Assembly: GCA_051953655.1 (NCBI GenBank)
Contig: JBQCIO010000235.1
Coordinates: 1 to 42,840 of the forward strand
DNA length: 42,840 bases
Reading direction: 5' to 3'
Source of the DNA: JBQCHF01 sp051953655
Lineage (GTDB): Bacteria; Actinomycetota; Actinomycetes; Motilibacterales; Motilibacteraceae
Made by a program: the position numbers and the translations under genes. Shown here piece by piece: positions 31,622-39,689 of this stretch (the first letter of the stretch is position 1; each line of letters opens with the position of its first letter). Under the pieces are notes generated by a model that saw only the letters and a list, made by a program, of their open reading frames with translations, was not told the DNA's origin and made no database searches.

Positions 31622-32928
31622 GAGGCCGCCTCGTCGTACCGAGCGAACGACGCGATCCGCGAGTAGTGCGGCGCCCACGCGAGCGTCACCCTGCCCGTGC
31701 GCCCGTTGCGGCACTTCTCGAGGTTGAACTCGATCTCGCCGGGCGACTCCTCATCGTCGCGGTGCAGCAGGATCACCTCGTCGGCGTCGGCCTCGATCGC
31801 ACCGGACTCGCGCAGCTGGGCCATCGTCGGTCGCTGGTCCGTCGCGCGCGTCGACTCGCGGTTGACCTGGGCCAGCGCCACCACGGGCACCTCGAGCTCG
31901 CGGCCGATCGCGCGCAGGCCCTTGGTGATCTCCGACACGGCCTGCTCGCGCGAGAGGCGCCGGTCGGGACACCGCACGATCTGCAGGTAGTCCACGACGA
32001 TCAACCCAAGCCCGCTCTTGGAGTGCGCCAGGTCGCGCGCCCTGCCCCGGATGCCCTGCACCGTGTTGCCCGGTCGGTCGTCGACCCACAGCGGCCACGA
32101 GGCCGCCTGGGACTGCAGTCGGGCGACCCGCTGCCAGTCGACATCGGTCAGCTCGCTGCGGATCAGCCGGGACAGGTCGATGCCCGCGACGTTGGCCGCG
32201 ACCCGGTCGACCACCTCACGGTGCGGCATCTCGAGGGAGACGAACAGGGTGCCGACACCTCGCCCGGCCGCGAACGCCGCGAGCACGGACGCCGCTACCG
32301 ACTTGCCGACCGCCGGCCGCGCACCGAGCACGCACAGGTGGCCGGGTCGCAGGCCACCGTTGAGGCGCTGGTCGAGGTCGTGCCAGCCGGTGGGCAGGAC
32401 CGTGGTGTCGGGCTTCTCCCAGTGCTCGGCCGCCTCGAGCAGCAGGTCAGCGAACGGTCGCACGTCGCCGTTGTCGCGGGCGGCGGTTCGCCCGTCAACC
32501 TCGGCGCGCACGGTCTGGATCAGCTCCTCTACGTCGCCGGCTGCGGAGGTGTCTGCGGTGCCGACTGCCTGCTCGAGCCAGGTCGAGAGCTCCTGTAGCT
32601 TGCGGAGCTTGGCCTCGGCGATGACGACGCGCGCGAACCACGGGCCGTTCTGCGGCGTCGGTGCTGCGGAGTAGACATCCATCAGGTACGGCGCCCCGCC
32701 GATGCGCCGCAGGTCGTTGGCGAGCTGGATGCACAGCTCCTCGGGTCCGTGCGGCTCGCCGGCCGCGGATGCGCTGACGATGGCGTCGAAGATGATCTCG
32801 TGCGCGGGCCGGTAGAAGTCGCTGGCGGTGATGCCGGTGGCGAGGCATTCGGCGACGATGCGCTCGGAGGCCATCATGGCGCCGAGGACGATCCGCTCTG
32901 CGGCGTCGTCGTGCCGGGGGTCGCTCAT
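31618..32928 (-). CDS. dnaB: Replicative DNA helicase, DnaB-like
   Basis: 436 residues. The N-terminal domain (about 8-100) has AAERIVLGAMM and the IGGAPYL pattern of DnaB. The RecA-like domain has Walker A GARPAVGKS (202-210), a Walker B region LIVVDYLQIV, and the late motif SGAIEADADEVILLHR. It should be the hexameric fork helicase. It follows the replication initiator with a four-base overlap, forming an initiator-helicase pair. Confidence 0.95.
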   Translation of the reverse strand: MSDPRHDDAAERIVLGAMMASERIVAECLATGITASDFYRPAHEIIFDAIVSASAAGEPHGPEELCIQLANDLRRIGGAPYLMDVYSAAPTPQNGPWFARVVIAEAKLRKLQELSTWLEQAVGTADTSAAGDVEELIQTVRAEVDGRTAARDNGDVRPFADLLLEAAEHWEKPDTTVLPTGWHDLDQRLNGGLRPGHLCVLGARPAVGKSVAASVLAAFAAGRGVGTLFVSLEMPHREVVDRVAANVAGIDLSRLIRSELTDVDWQRVARLQSQAASWPLWVDDRPGNTVQGIRGRARDLAHSKSGLGLIVVDYLQIVRCPDRRLSREQAVSEITKGLRAIGRELEVPVVALAQVNRESTRATDQRPTMAQLRESGAIEADADEVILLHRDDEESPGEIEFNLEKCRNGRTGRVTLAWAPHYSRIASFARYDEAAS

Positions 32929-33866
32929 GCCGACCTCCTGGCGACGATCTCGCGGGCGCGGCGCTCACGGTCGGCCTTCCACTGGTCGCGCTGGTCGCGG
33001 TGCCACCGCTGCCACGCCGGGGTGCCGGGGTTGAGGTCGTCCGGGGGTGCGGGGGGCACGAACTTCTCGGCGCCGAGGATCGCATCGACGTCGATGGCGC
33101 CGTCCGGGGAGACGGCCGCCCGCCCGCGCTCCCAGTCCTCGAGCGCTTGGAGCCTGAGCTGGTCGTACTTCTGCCGAAACGTGGGCATCGACAGGACGTT
33201 GGACCGCCAGAAGGTGTTGCCCTGGGTCCAGCGGATCAGTCGCTCTGCCTGCTCTGGCTTTCGTCCGTCGCGCTGGATCATGAGCCGTGCGTCGTTGAGC
33301 CACTTCTGGGTGATCTCGGGGCGCTTGCTGCCGTTGGCCTCGATGAGGTCGGCCAAGACGGTGCAGAGGTGAACGGCTTCCGGGGGAGGCGACGGGCGCT
33401 GGCGCCCGTTCTTCTCTGTTCCGTTAGGAACAGGGACTGGGTCGGGACTGGGACTGGGTCGGGTTACCGTAACTTCGCCCGAAGTTCCTCCGACGTTCGG
33501 GTGAAGTTCGGGCGAACCACCGTCCTTGACCTGCGGCGTAACGCCCTTCCTGGCTGCGCGCGCCTTCTGCATCCTGAGCCTGGCCGCGGCTCGCTCAGCC
33601 TCTACGTCGGCCTTGCTTGGCTGCCGCTCACACCATGCGTGGAACCTGTACGCACCATCGACGCGCTCCCAGAGGCCCACGGAGACGAGACGCTCGGCCT
33701 GTCCCTTAGTGCCAAGCGCGGCGAGCATGTGGTCGGGGATCAGGCCGTCAGTGAGCTGCAGGGCGCACCATGCACCGGCGCGGACCCAGAGCCCCATCGC
33801 GGGGTTGCCGGCCGCCACGACCTTGTGGTGGAAGGTCAGGTTGTCGTCGACCTTGAACCATGCCAC
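32925..33866 (-). CDS. Replication initiation protein (DnaD/winged-helix type)
   Basis: 313 residues from GTG 33866. The N-terminal 100 residues (MAWFKVDDNLTFHHKVVAAG ... WERVDGAYRFHAW) are the winged-helix domain of actinophage replication initiators. A basic linker and a Pro/Ser-rich segment lead to a helical C-terminal region (about 165-250) that may bind the helicase. Translationally coupled to DnaB. The origin is not visible, though such initiators often bind within or near their own gene. Confidence 0.8.
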   Translation of the reverse strand: MAWFKVDDNLTFHHKVVAAGNPAMGLWVRAGAWCALQLTDGLIPDHMLAALGTKGQAERLVSVGLWERVDGAYRFHAWCERQPSKADVEAERAAARLRMQKARAARKGVTPQVKDGGSPELHPNVGGTSGEVTVTRPSPSPDPVPVPNGTEKNGRQRPSPPPEAVHLCTVLADLIEANGSKRPEITQKWLNDARLMIQRDGRKPEQAERLIRWTQGNTFWRSNVLSMPTFRQKYDQLRLQALEDWERGRAAVSPDGAIDVDAILGAEKFVPPAPPDDLNPGTPAWQRWHRDQRDQWKADRERRAREIVARRSA

Positions 33867-34177
33867 TAGCGACCACCTGGCCGCGTCTTGAGTACCATAG
33901 AGGCACCCCTTCCGATGACTGAGGATTCGGTTGGGCTAGGCCCCGGCTGGTGTTCGCGCACCAGTTCGGGGCCGTCCTGCTTCATACCCATCCTACCGTG
34001 TTCGCTCACTGAAATCCCTTGCGTCACAGCCCGTTTGGCGTCGTTCTTGGTCCGCAGCGTCAGGTACTCGGCATCGCTGTATCGGCAGTCGACGCACACC
34101 CGGATCGGTCGCGGCCGGGTGTTCACGGTGATGCGCCGGCCGCAGCGCTCACACGCCTTGGTGGTCAGGCTTGGCAT
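33866..34177 (-). CDS. Small zinc ribbon protein
   Basis: 103 residues from ATG 34177. CERCGR and CVDCRYSD form a four-Cys zinc ribbon; the remainder is basic, then polar. It lies between WhiB-like and initiator genes. Possibly nucleic-acid binding; function unknown. Confidence 0.65.
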   Translation of the reverse strand: MPSLTTKACERCGRRITVNTRPRPIRVCVDCRYSDAEYLTLRTKNDAKRAVTQGISVSEHGRMGMKQDGPELVREHQPGPSPTESSVIGRGASMVLKTRPGGR

Positions 34178-34461
34178 CACCGGATCACCTCGCCCGCGAT
34201 GACTCCGGTGCGCCCCTTCTTGGGCAGCGCGCGGCAGAGTGCGAGCGCTGGACAGTCGGCGCACATGGCTGCGGCGTCTGCGTGGCGCTGGTCCTTCTCG
34301 GCCTTGGTCTCGGCGGGTGACCATGCACCGTTGCCGTCGAGCTCGAGGTCCCAGAGGAACGCGATGTCGAGGTCCATGCATGGTGCTGCTGCCCAGCGTT
34401 CGTCGGCGCACATGCCGTTGGTGAGTCTGGGTTGGGCCATCCGTTCGCGCATCGGCCTCAT
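34177..34461 (-). CDS. WhiB-like transcription factor
   Basis: 94 residues from ATG 34461. Four Cys residues (C28 in APCMD, then C67, C70 and C76 in MCADCPALALC) have the WhiB layout for a [4Fe-4S] cluster, followed by a G-rich turn (RTGVIAGE) in place of the usual GVWGG. WhiB proteins are confined to actinobacteria and their phages, which supports the host assignment. The phage TM4 WhiB is known to affect host septation and superinfection, so a regulatory role is likely. Confidence 0.82.
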   Translation of the reverse strand: MRPMRERMAQPRLTNGMCADERWAAAPCMDLDIAFLWDLELDGNGAWSPAETKAEKDQRHADAAAMCADCPALALCRALPKKGRTGVIAGEVIR

Positions 34462-34844
34462 GCGGCACGCTGCCGGCGTGAGTAGCGGCGGGAGCGGTCG
34501 CGAATGCACGTCCTGCAGTCGCGCTGTCCGCTGGGGCGCCAGTATGTGTTCACCGAGTCGTATGGGTGACCGTGAACGCATTCAGTGATGAGCGCGTATC
34601 GCCGACGTCGGTTTTCTGCGGGGGTTACGGGCTCGAGGTGCGCCGGGTTGACACATGTCGTCACCCGGCAGAGGTGGTCCAGCTCGAGGCCATCCGGGAT
34701 GGGGCCGACGAGGTCCGCGTACATGCGGCGGTGCGCCAGTTGATACCCCCAGAGGCCGTAGTCGCCACGCGGGACGAGACGGCCCTGCCAAATCCAGCAG
34801 CCGGCGTCGTTGATTCGATAGGTGGACTTGCTCGCTCTCTTCAC
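34458..34844 (-). CDS. HNH endonuclease, homing-type
   Basis: 128 residues from GTG 34844. N-terminal CWIWQGRLVPRGDYG and the HNH core LELDHLCRVTTCVNPAHLEPVT are complete, followed by a Cys-containing C-terminus (CVHGHP, CRTC) typical of actinophage HNH proteins. Its place between methyltransferase and WhiB genes with four-base overlaps suggests a fixed gene or a well-fitted homing nuclease. Confidence 0.85.
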   Translation of the reverse strand: MKRASKSTYRINDAGCWIWQGRLVPRGDYGLWGYQLAHRRMYADLVGPIPDGLELDHLCRVTTCVNPAHLEPVTPAENRRRRYALITECVHGHPYDSVNTYWRPSGQRDCRTCIRDRSRRYSRRQRAA

Positions 34845-35548
34845 GCGGCACTCTCCATGACGTCGAGCAACTGGCGGCCGATCCACTCGGTGTAAACCGG
34901 CGGGATGCTGAGGAAGCAGCCCTTCTCGCTCATCCACGGGGTGCCGAGCAGGTCGCGCAGCACGTCCACGTTGGCCGGCACGTAGCCGCCCTTGCGGATC
35001 TCGCGGGCCTCGCGCTTGTCGCGTCGCGCGCCGCCGTACGCGCCGGCCACCTGGACGTCGCGGGCGTGCTTCGGGTGCGGTGGCGCCATCAGGAACTCGC
35101 TGCACTCGAACAGGCGGTGGCGGTCCATGACTAGCGGGGTGCCGTCGTCGTCCACCGCAGACAGGTCGAACATGCGCCCGCACAGCAGGATCGGGTCGAT
35201 GAGTTCGGGTCGTGCGTCGGCGACGTTCTCGATGACGTACGGCCGGCCGACGATGCGCAGGGCCTCGCGGGTGACGCCGATGAGCCGGTCGTACTTCTCG
35301 AGCCGGTCGGGTATGGCTGCGGTGCCGCGGCTGTACCCGGTGCAGGTCGGCGATGCGTGGATGACGTCGTACTCGTGGCCATGCTCGAGTAGGTAGACGA
35401 TCGCGTCGGCCTGGATCGCCTTCTGCGGGTACCGCTCGAGGCGCTTGGCGTCGTTGTCGACTCCGGTGACGTCGAAGCCGGCTCGCGCGTATCCTGCGCC
35501 GGCTCCCCCCTCGCCGCAGAACAGGTCGAGCAGCTTCGGCCGCCTCAT
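34841..35548 (-). CDS. DNA cytosine-5 methyltransferase-like protein
   Basis: 235 residues from ATG 35548. Motif I DLFCGEGGAGAGY (about 8-20), motif IV with catalytic Cys in ASPTCTGYS (C69; usual PC replaced by TC), and motif VI ENV (107-109) are present. It is short compared with bacterial enzymes, with a minimal target recognition region. It probably methylates phage DNA against restriction. Overlaps RusA-like and HNH genes. Confidence 0.88.
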   Translation of the reverse strand: MRRPKLLDLFCGEGGAGAGYARAGFDVTGVDNDAKRLERYPQKAIQADAIVYLLEHGHEYDVIHASPTCTGYSRGTAAIPDRLEKYDRLIGVTREALRIVGRPYVIENVADARPELIDPILLCGRMFDLSAVDDDGTPLVMDRHRLFECSEFLMAPPHPKHARDVQVAGAYGGARRDKREAREIRKGGYVPANVDVLRDLLGTPWMSEKGCFLSIPPVYTEWIGRQLLDVMESAA

Positions 35549-36009
35549 GCCCCACCCCCGCATCCCCCGCACACGGCGTCGTCGGCTGGCTCCCCGCACA
35601 CCTGGCAGCGGGTGGACAGGTCGGTGATGATGAGCCGCAGCCGCGCCAGGCCAGTCGCCTTCTCGCCGTTGCGGAACTCGGTGCCGATGACGATGGTGTC
35701 GTTGTCGTCTGGGATCACGCCCGCGTCCACGATGCCGTCGACTGCGGCCTTGACGGTGGGCGCGAGGTTGGTGGCGTCACGGCGCCGCCCGGTGCTGGCT
35801 GCACGGATCTCGGCGAGGATGTGCACGCGGTTCATGCGCGGCAGTTCGCGAGCCTCGACGGCGAACCGCTGCCGCCACACCTTCGTTTTCGCTGCCTTGA
35901 CGGCCCAGTGGGTGCGCTCGTTGGCGCTGATCCAGTCGTCGGGGCGGGCGACGTCGAGGACGTGCACGGGTGCGCCGGGGAAGCGGGCGGAGGTGACCGG
36001 GGTGCTCAT
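35545..36009 (-). CDS. rusA: RusA-like Holliday junction resolvase
   Basis: 154 residues. NERTHWAVKAAKTKVWRQ, RRRDATNLAPTVKAAVDGIVDAGVIPDDND and VIGTEFR are the RusA signature, with conserved acidic residues near D78, D91 and D101-D104. The C-terminus adds a CxxC ... CGGCG zinc ribbon. It should cut branched intermediates of recombination and replication before packaging. Starts four bases inside the upstream gene. Confidence 0.9.
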   Translation of the reverse strand: MSTPVTSARFPGAPVHVLDVARPDDWISANERTHWAVKAAKTKVWRQRFAVEARELPRMNRVHILAEIRAASTGRRRDATNLAPTVKAAVDGIVDAGVIPDDNDTIVIGTEFRNGEKATGLARLRLIITDLSTRCQVCGEPADDAVCGGCGGGA

Positions 36010-36182
36010 GCCGCACCGCCGTGGTGCGATGATGCGTGCGCGTTCGCTTCCCACATGGCCGACTCCCAGGTGTCGCGGAAGTAGAAGCGGCGACAGTCGG
36101 CGCAGCGGACGAACCAGCCAGCCTCGAAATCCCGGTCGTAGCGGACGGTGATGTCGCTAGTCGACGGCGGCCAGATGCTCAC
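36006..36182 (-). CDS. Small CxxC protein
   Basis: 58 residues from GTG 36182, which gives a 26-base overlap with the upstream gene. ITVRYDRDFEAGWFVRCADC is followed by RRFYFRDTWESAMWEANAH, a fold seen in small actinophage proteins. Ends HHGGAA just before the RusA start. Function unknown. Confidence 0.6.
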   Translation of the reverse strand: MSIWPPSTSDITVRYDRDFEAGWFVRCADCRRFYFRDTWESAMWEANAHASSHHGGAA

Positions 36183-36342
36183 AGTCCACCCCCCCGAGCG
36201 CCTTGACCGCACGTGCCCGCGCGACCTCCTCGACGAACCGGCCCACCACGAGCGCGGTCACACTCAGGCCGGTGACGACGACAGCAGCGCCACCGATCGC
36301 CGCGAGGACGTAGATGCCGTCCGTGAAGGTGATGTGGCGCAT
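36157..36342 (-). CDS. Small single-pass membrane protein
   Basis: 61 residues from ATG 36342 (GTG 36348 possible). One hydrophobic helix (about 13-36, VLAAIGGAAVVVTGLSVTAL) with a charged tail. Function unknown. Confidence 0.6.
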   Translation of the reverse strand: MRHITFTDGIYVLAAIGGAAVVVTGLSVTALVVGRFVEEVARARAVKALGGVDCEHLAAVD

Positions 36343-36344
36343 GG

Positions 36345-37250
36345 TCACCACCCCTCGGGCTCGTCGAGCGCCGGCTCTACCTGCTCGGCGGCGTGAGCCT
36401 TGAGCGCGTCGATCAGCGTCGTCGCCTCGGCCTTCGTCAGCTCGTTGCTCGACGACACCTCACGGCCGATCGCCGTGGCCGTGTACGCCAGGCGCTCGTC
36501 GCGGTCGGTGATGCCGACCTCGTTGAACGCGGCGTGCATGGCGTTCTGCTGCGCCTTCGTGATGCCGGCGCTCTTCGTCTGCTCGGGCTGCTCGGGCTCG
36601 GCCGCTGTCTCCTCGGTGGGCTGCCAGGACATCGTGCGGGCTGGCTCGGCCTGGGATGGCTCGGCCGGGACCGGCGAGGCGTCAGCGTCAGCGCCGTCGA
36701 CGACCTCCTCGGACGAGTAGCCGATGCCGAGGATGGCGTCGGCGGCGATGAGGCGGCACAGCTCGGACGTCGCGCGGGCCATGAGCATGGCGGCTGGCTG
36801 CTTCTTCCACCCGTCCTTGCTCGCCAGGCCGAGGTCGCGGGCGCGGTCCATCGTCCACGTGACGGTCTGCCACTCGCTCGACCCGCGGCGGCGGCCCTTC
36901 ATGCGGCAGCGGGTGCCGGTGGACTCCACCAGCACGACCTCGTGCCCGTAGGACTGCACGATGGCGCGCAGGGTGATCGCGCGGGGCGCGGCCTGCCCTT
37001 GGATCACGTCGAAGGCGCGCAGGGCGCTCATGGGCGACAGGCCGACCTCGGTGCCGGCGAGGATGGCGGCGGTGGCCTCGACCGGCTTGCCGCGGAAGGC
37101 GACCGGGACGAAGGACGTCTGCACGAGCCGCTCGGCGACCTTGTAGGCGGCGTCGGCGGACTGCGCCCACTCTCCGAGGCGGTGCACGGCGGCGGACTGG
37201 TAGTCGGCCAGGGCGGCGGACTGTGGCTGGTAGGTGGTGAGCTCGGTCAT
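36345..37250 (-). CDS. recT: RecT-like single-strand annealing protein
   Basis: 301 residues. Motifs AERLVQTSFVPVAFRGKPVEA, ILAGTEVGLSPMSALRAFDVI and CRLIAADAILGIGYSSEE define the actinophage RecT-type family. The C-terminal 110 residues are acidic and Pro-rich and then helical. It should bind single strands and anneal them in phage recombination. The exonuclease gene directly upstream completes a two-gene recombination system. Confidence 0.9.
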   Translation of the reverse strand: MTELTTYQPQSAALADYQSAAVHRLGEWAQSADAAYKVAERLVQTSFVPVAFRGKPVEATAAILAGTEVGLSPMSALRAFDVIQGQAAPRAITLRAIVQSYGHEVVLVESTGTRCRMKGRRRGSSEWQTVTWTMDRARDLGLASKDGWKKQPAAMLMARATSELCRLIAADAILGIGYSSEEVVDGADADASPVPAEPSQAEPARTMSWQPTEETAAEPEQPEQTKSAGITKAQQNAMHAAFNEVGITDRDERLAYTATAIGREVSSSNELTKAEATTLIDALKAHAAEQVEPALDEPEGW

Positions 37251-38047
37251 GCTGCGCCCTCCTCGGGGCTCTGGACCGCCAGGCCGACGTAGCCGGTGCC
37301 GGGCTTGCGCCAGTCGCCCCGGCCGCGCTTGGCGATCTCGTAGGTCTGTCGGATGGTGATGAACTCGGCGTAGATCTCGGGGCCGTAGGCGAGCGGGTGG
37401 ACGTCGTAGCCGTCGGCGCGGATCTGCACACCGAAGGCGGCGTCGGTCGCGGGCAGGGGCTGCTCGTCACCGTCGAGGCCGGTGAACTCGGCGTGCCCGT
37501 AAGCTCCGAGCTGCCACGCGAACTCGGGGTAGATCGCCTTGCCGCTCTTCCAGTCGAAGATCGCGACGCCGCGCGCGCCAGTGTCGGGTCGGCGGTAGCG
37601 GGCGATCAGGTCGAGCGTCCCGGCCCACTGGTGCTCTCGGCTGGCGACGGGTGCCTCGATGAGCAGCGGCTCGATGTGCCAGTCGGCCATGAAGTCGAGT
37701 GCGGACTCCATGACGGCGACGTGCTCGTCGGCGACGTCGATCTGCTGGCCCTTGAGCAGCTGCTCGGCGTAGTCGTGCAGGACGTTGCCTCGGTGTCCTG
37801 CGTCGTCGCGCTTCTGCCAGGGGATGCCCTTGAGTGCGGCGATCATCGGCCCGCGGCCCATGCCGCGCAGCGTCTCGACGCCGTCGGGGTGGTCGGCGAC
37901 GTAGGTCGCGACCTCGCCTGCCGCCCACTTCGGCAGCGCCTTCTTGTCGAGGACACCGAGGATGGTGGTGACACCGGGGACCGGCTTGCCGTCGAGCCAG
38001 TAGCGGTGGGACGCCTCGGAGAACTTGAGGCCGCGTCGGTTGCTCAT
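37247..38047 (-). CDS. RecB/Cas4-like PD-(D/E)XK exonuclease
   Basis: 266 residues from ATG 38047; GTG 38053 with a four-base overlap is an alternative. Nuclease motifs: GNVLHDY (His 91), AGTLD (D146), FDWKSGK (D165 and K167) and QLGAY (Q179). This is the Cas4/RecB-like nuclease usually paired with RecT in actinophages. It should resect ends to single strands for the annealing protein encoded next. Confidence 0.88.
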   Translation of the reverse strand: MSNRRGLKFSEASHRYWLDGKPVPGVTTILGVLDKKALPKWAAGEVATYVADHPDGVETLRGMGRGPMIAALKGIPWQKRDDAGHRGNVLHDYAEQLLKGQQIDVADEHVAVMESALDFMADWHIEPLLIEAPVASREHQWAGTLDLIARYRRPDTGARGVAIFDWKSGKAIYPEFAWQLGAYGHAEFTGLDGDEQPLPATDAAFGVQIRADGYDVHPLAYGPEIYAEFITIRQTYEIAKRGRGDWRKPGTGYVGLAVQSPEEGAA

Positions 38048-38049
38048 GC

Positions 38050-38202
38050 TCACCACTCACTCGGGTCGGGCCGGTATGGCAGGTCGTAGTCGCCTGTCGC
38101 CCATGCGCGCCGGCGTTCTGCTTCTGCTGCGGCGGCGACGGTGGACGTGTGGTGGTCCTCGTGGGCGTCGCGGCCCTTGCCTGGGGTGGGATGCTCGGTC
38201 AT
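38050..38202 (-). CDS. Small hydrophilic hypothetical protein
   Basis: 50 residues (MTEHPTPGKGRDAHEDHH...PDPSEW), Ala/Glu helix in the middle. ATG 38202 overlaps the upstream stop. Function unknown. Confidence 0.55.
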   Translation of the reverse strand: MTEHPTPGKGRDAHEDHHTSTVAAAAEAERRRAWATGDYDLPYRPDPSEW

Positions 38203-38570
38203 GAGGTCACCACCGGACGGTCGCTGTAGACCTGACCCTTGTAGGGCGATCCCAGGTCGCGCATGAGGGCCAGCGCGTCACGCTGGGACATGGGCTCGGC
38301 CGTCTCGACCCGGAATGACTCGGCCGGATTGATGCCAGGAACGAAGGTCCGCACGAGCCGGAACTCGAACGCCCCGACCCGCGCGAGCGTCGACTCGGCA
38401 GCGTGAAGCCGGTTCCCACCCTCGTTCTCGTGGAGCGAGCAGGCGACGTCGAGCATGTCCTCGTGTTCGCCGACGTTCTGATACCAGCGCCATCCGGTCG
38501 CGGGCCGGTCGCAGGGCTGCTCGTCGCCGTCCTCGTCGATCACGGTGTAGCCGCAGCGGTCGTCGCTCAT
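38199..38570 (-). CDS. Hypothetical protein, start of the recombination segment
   Basis: 123 residues (MSDDRCGYTVIDEDGDEQPC). The CGYTVIDEDGDEQPCDRPATGW pattern (two Cys, then RW) is a small metal-binding-like start, followed by mixed alpha/beta parts. Function unknown. Four-base overlaps at both ends. Confidence 0.6.
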   Translation of the reverse strand: MSDDRCGYTVIDEDGDEQPCDRPATGWRWYQNVGEHEDMLDVACSLHENEGGNRLHAAESTLARVGAFEFRLVRTFVPGINPAESFRVETAEPMSQRDALALMRDLGSPYKGQVYSDRPVVTS

Positions 38571-38662
38571 CGCTGCCCCCCGATCCGCTGCAGCACCCGG
38601 TCGAGCAGGTCCCCGAGCGCGACGGCGACGAAGAAGAACAGAAGCGTGTACAGGACGCTCAT
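38567..38662 (-). CDS. Tiny membrane protein
   Basis: 31 residues, MSVLYTLLFFFVAVALGD then LLDRVLQRIGG. One membrane helix. Overlaps both neighbours (ATGA) and is preceded by GGTGCGGC. Function unknown, but the exact fit in the gene chain supports it. Confidence 0.6.
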   Translation of the reverse strand: MSVLYTLLFFFVAVALGDLLDRVLQRIGGQR

Positions 38663-38862
38663 GCCGCACCGTCCTCACACGCCGCGAGCATGTCGGCGGC
38701 GAGCTGACGGTCGGCGGGGTCCGGTGAGGTTTCGAGGTCGTGGGCGATCCTGGCGGCACTGTCGAGGCTGAACGCCTCAACGACGTCGCGCCAGAGGATG
38801 CCGCGCACGTGGACTTGGCTGCCGTCGCGCCAGACGGTGAAGTCGTACTCGGGGGCGGTCAC
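38659..38862 (-). CDS. Small hypothetical protein
   Basis: 67 residues from GTG 38862 (VTAPEYDFTVWRDGSQVHVRG, then a helix with ARIAHDLETSPDPADRQLAAD). The beta-hairpin-plus-helix plan is frequent in actinophage small genes. Function unknown. Confidence 0.6.
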   Translation of the reverse strand: MTAPEYDFTVWRDGSQVHVRGILWRDVVEAFSLDSAARIAHDLETSPDPADRQLAADMLAACEDGAA

Positions 38863-39125
38863 CACGCCACCTCCGCGAGTCCGAGCAGGGAGTGCAGAGA
38901 CTTGGCGCAGCACTTGCAGATCGGCCGGCGCAGGCCGGCCTCGACACGACGGCGCCAGTCGGGGCTGTAGAGGTCGATGTCGAAGTCGGCCCAGATCGGC
39001 AGTGAGCGCTTCGGTCGGGGCAGCCCGCAGATCGGTCGGAAGCCACCGAATCCACGGCGGTCGAAGTCAGCGGTCCACACGGCCAAGTGGCGCACCTTGG
39101 GGGTGGCGAGGTAGGCGGCGCTCAT
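38859..39125 (-). CDS. Small CxxC-type hypothetical protein
   Basis: 88 residues from ATG 39125. Aromatic-rich (VWTADFDRRGFGGFR, WADFDIDLYSPDWRRR) and ends with RPICKCCAKSLHSLLG. Possibly metal-binding; function unknown. Overlaps both neighbours. Confidence 0.6.
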   Translation of the reverse strand: MSAAYLATPKVRHLAVWTADFDRRGFGGFRPICGLPRPKRSLPIWADFDIDLYSPDWRRRVEAGLRRPICKCCAKSLHSLLGLAEVAW

Positions 39126-39313
39126 GACGCACCGCCGATCCGCTCGACGCGCCACGTCGGGTGCGCCACGGTGGTGAAGGCCTCGCCGTCGAAGCGCACG
39201 CCGAGGTACTGGCCGGGGAACGACACGATGACGCCGGGACGGCCGTCGACCGTGATGCGGTCGCCGCGCTTGAAGTCGACGCCGTACTGCTGGCGGACGT
39301 ACTCGGCGCTCAT
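39122..39313 (-). CDS. Small beta-barrel-like hypothetical protein
   Basis: 63 residues. FKRGDRITVDGRPGVIVSFPG and YLGVRFDGEAFTTVAHP look like a small SH3-like barrel (KOW-like). The next gene downstream starts within its stop. Function unknown. Confidence 0.6.
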   Translation of the reverse strand: MSAEYVRQQYGVDFKRGDRITVDGRPGVIVSFPGQYLGVRFDGEAFTTVAHPTWRVERIGGAS

Positions 39314-39468
39314 GCCGCACCGCCCGCGCGCTCGATGCGCCACGTCGGCGGCACCGTCTCGGCGTCGCACTTGCACCGGCACTTGCCGTCGTGGTCGTCG
39401 AGCAGGTGGCAGCGGTGCTCGCCCCATCCGTCGCGCCACTCGTAGCCACACTCGTCGTAGGCGTTCAT
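39310..39468 (-). CDS. Small Cys/His-rich protein
   Basis: 52 residues (MNAYDECGYEWRDGWGEHRCHLLDDH, then GKCRCKCDAE). Likely binds zinc through Cys and His. Start and stop overlap neighbours by four bases. Function unknown. Confidence 0.6.
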   Translation of the reverse strand: MNAYDECGYEWRDGWGEHRCHLLDDHDGKCRCKCDAETVPPTWRIERAGGAA

Positions 39469-39689
39469 CGCCCCCACCTCGCCAGCGCGCGGCGCGCCAT
39501 CGCCGGGTTGCTCACGGCGTCCGACAGCCCGGCCTTGTAGCCGTCGTCCCAGGCGGCACGGGCGGACACGGTGCGGGCCTGGTGGTCCTGGCCGTACGGC
39601 TTGCCGGACGTGGTGACGCACCGAGCGCCAGGGCGGGCGCCGCACCGAGGGCAGATGGCCTTGCGGACGGCCGCGTCGAAGGCATTCAC
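39465..39689 (-). CDS. Small zinc finger protein
   Basis: 74 residues from GTG 39689. CPRCGARPGARCVTTSGKPY followed by GQDHQART is a conserved zinc-finger-like motif (C-x2-C-x7-C ... H) of actinobacterial and actinophage proteins. The C-terminus is helical. May bind DNA or RNA. Confidence 0.65.
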   Translation of the reverse strand: MNAFDAAVRKAICPRCGARPGARCVTTSGKPYGQDHQARTVSARAAWDDGYKAGLSDAVSNPAMARRALARWGR

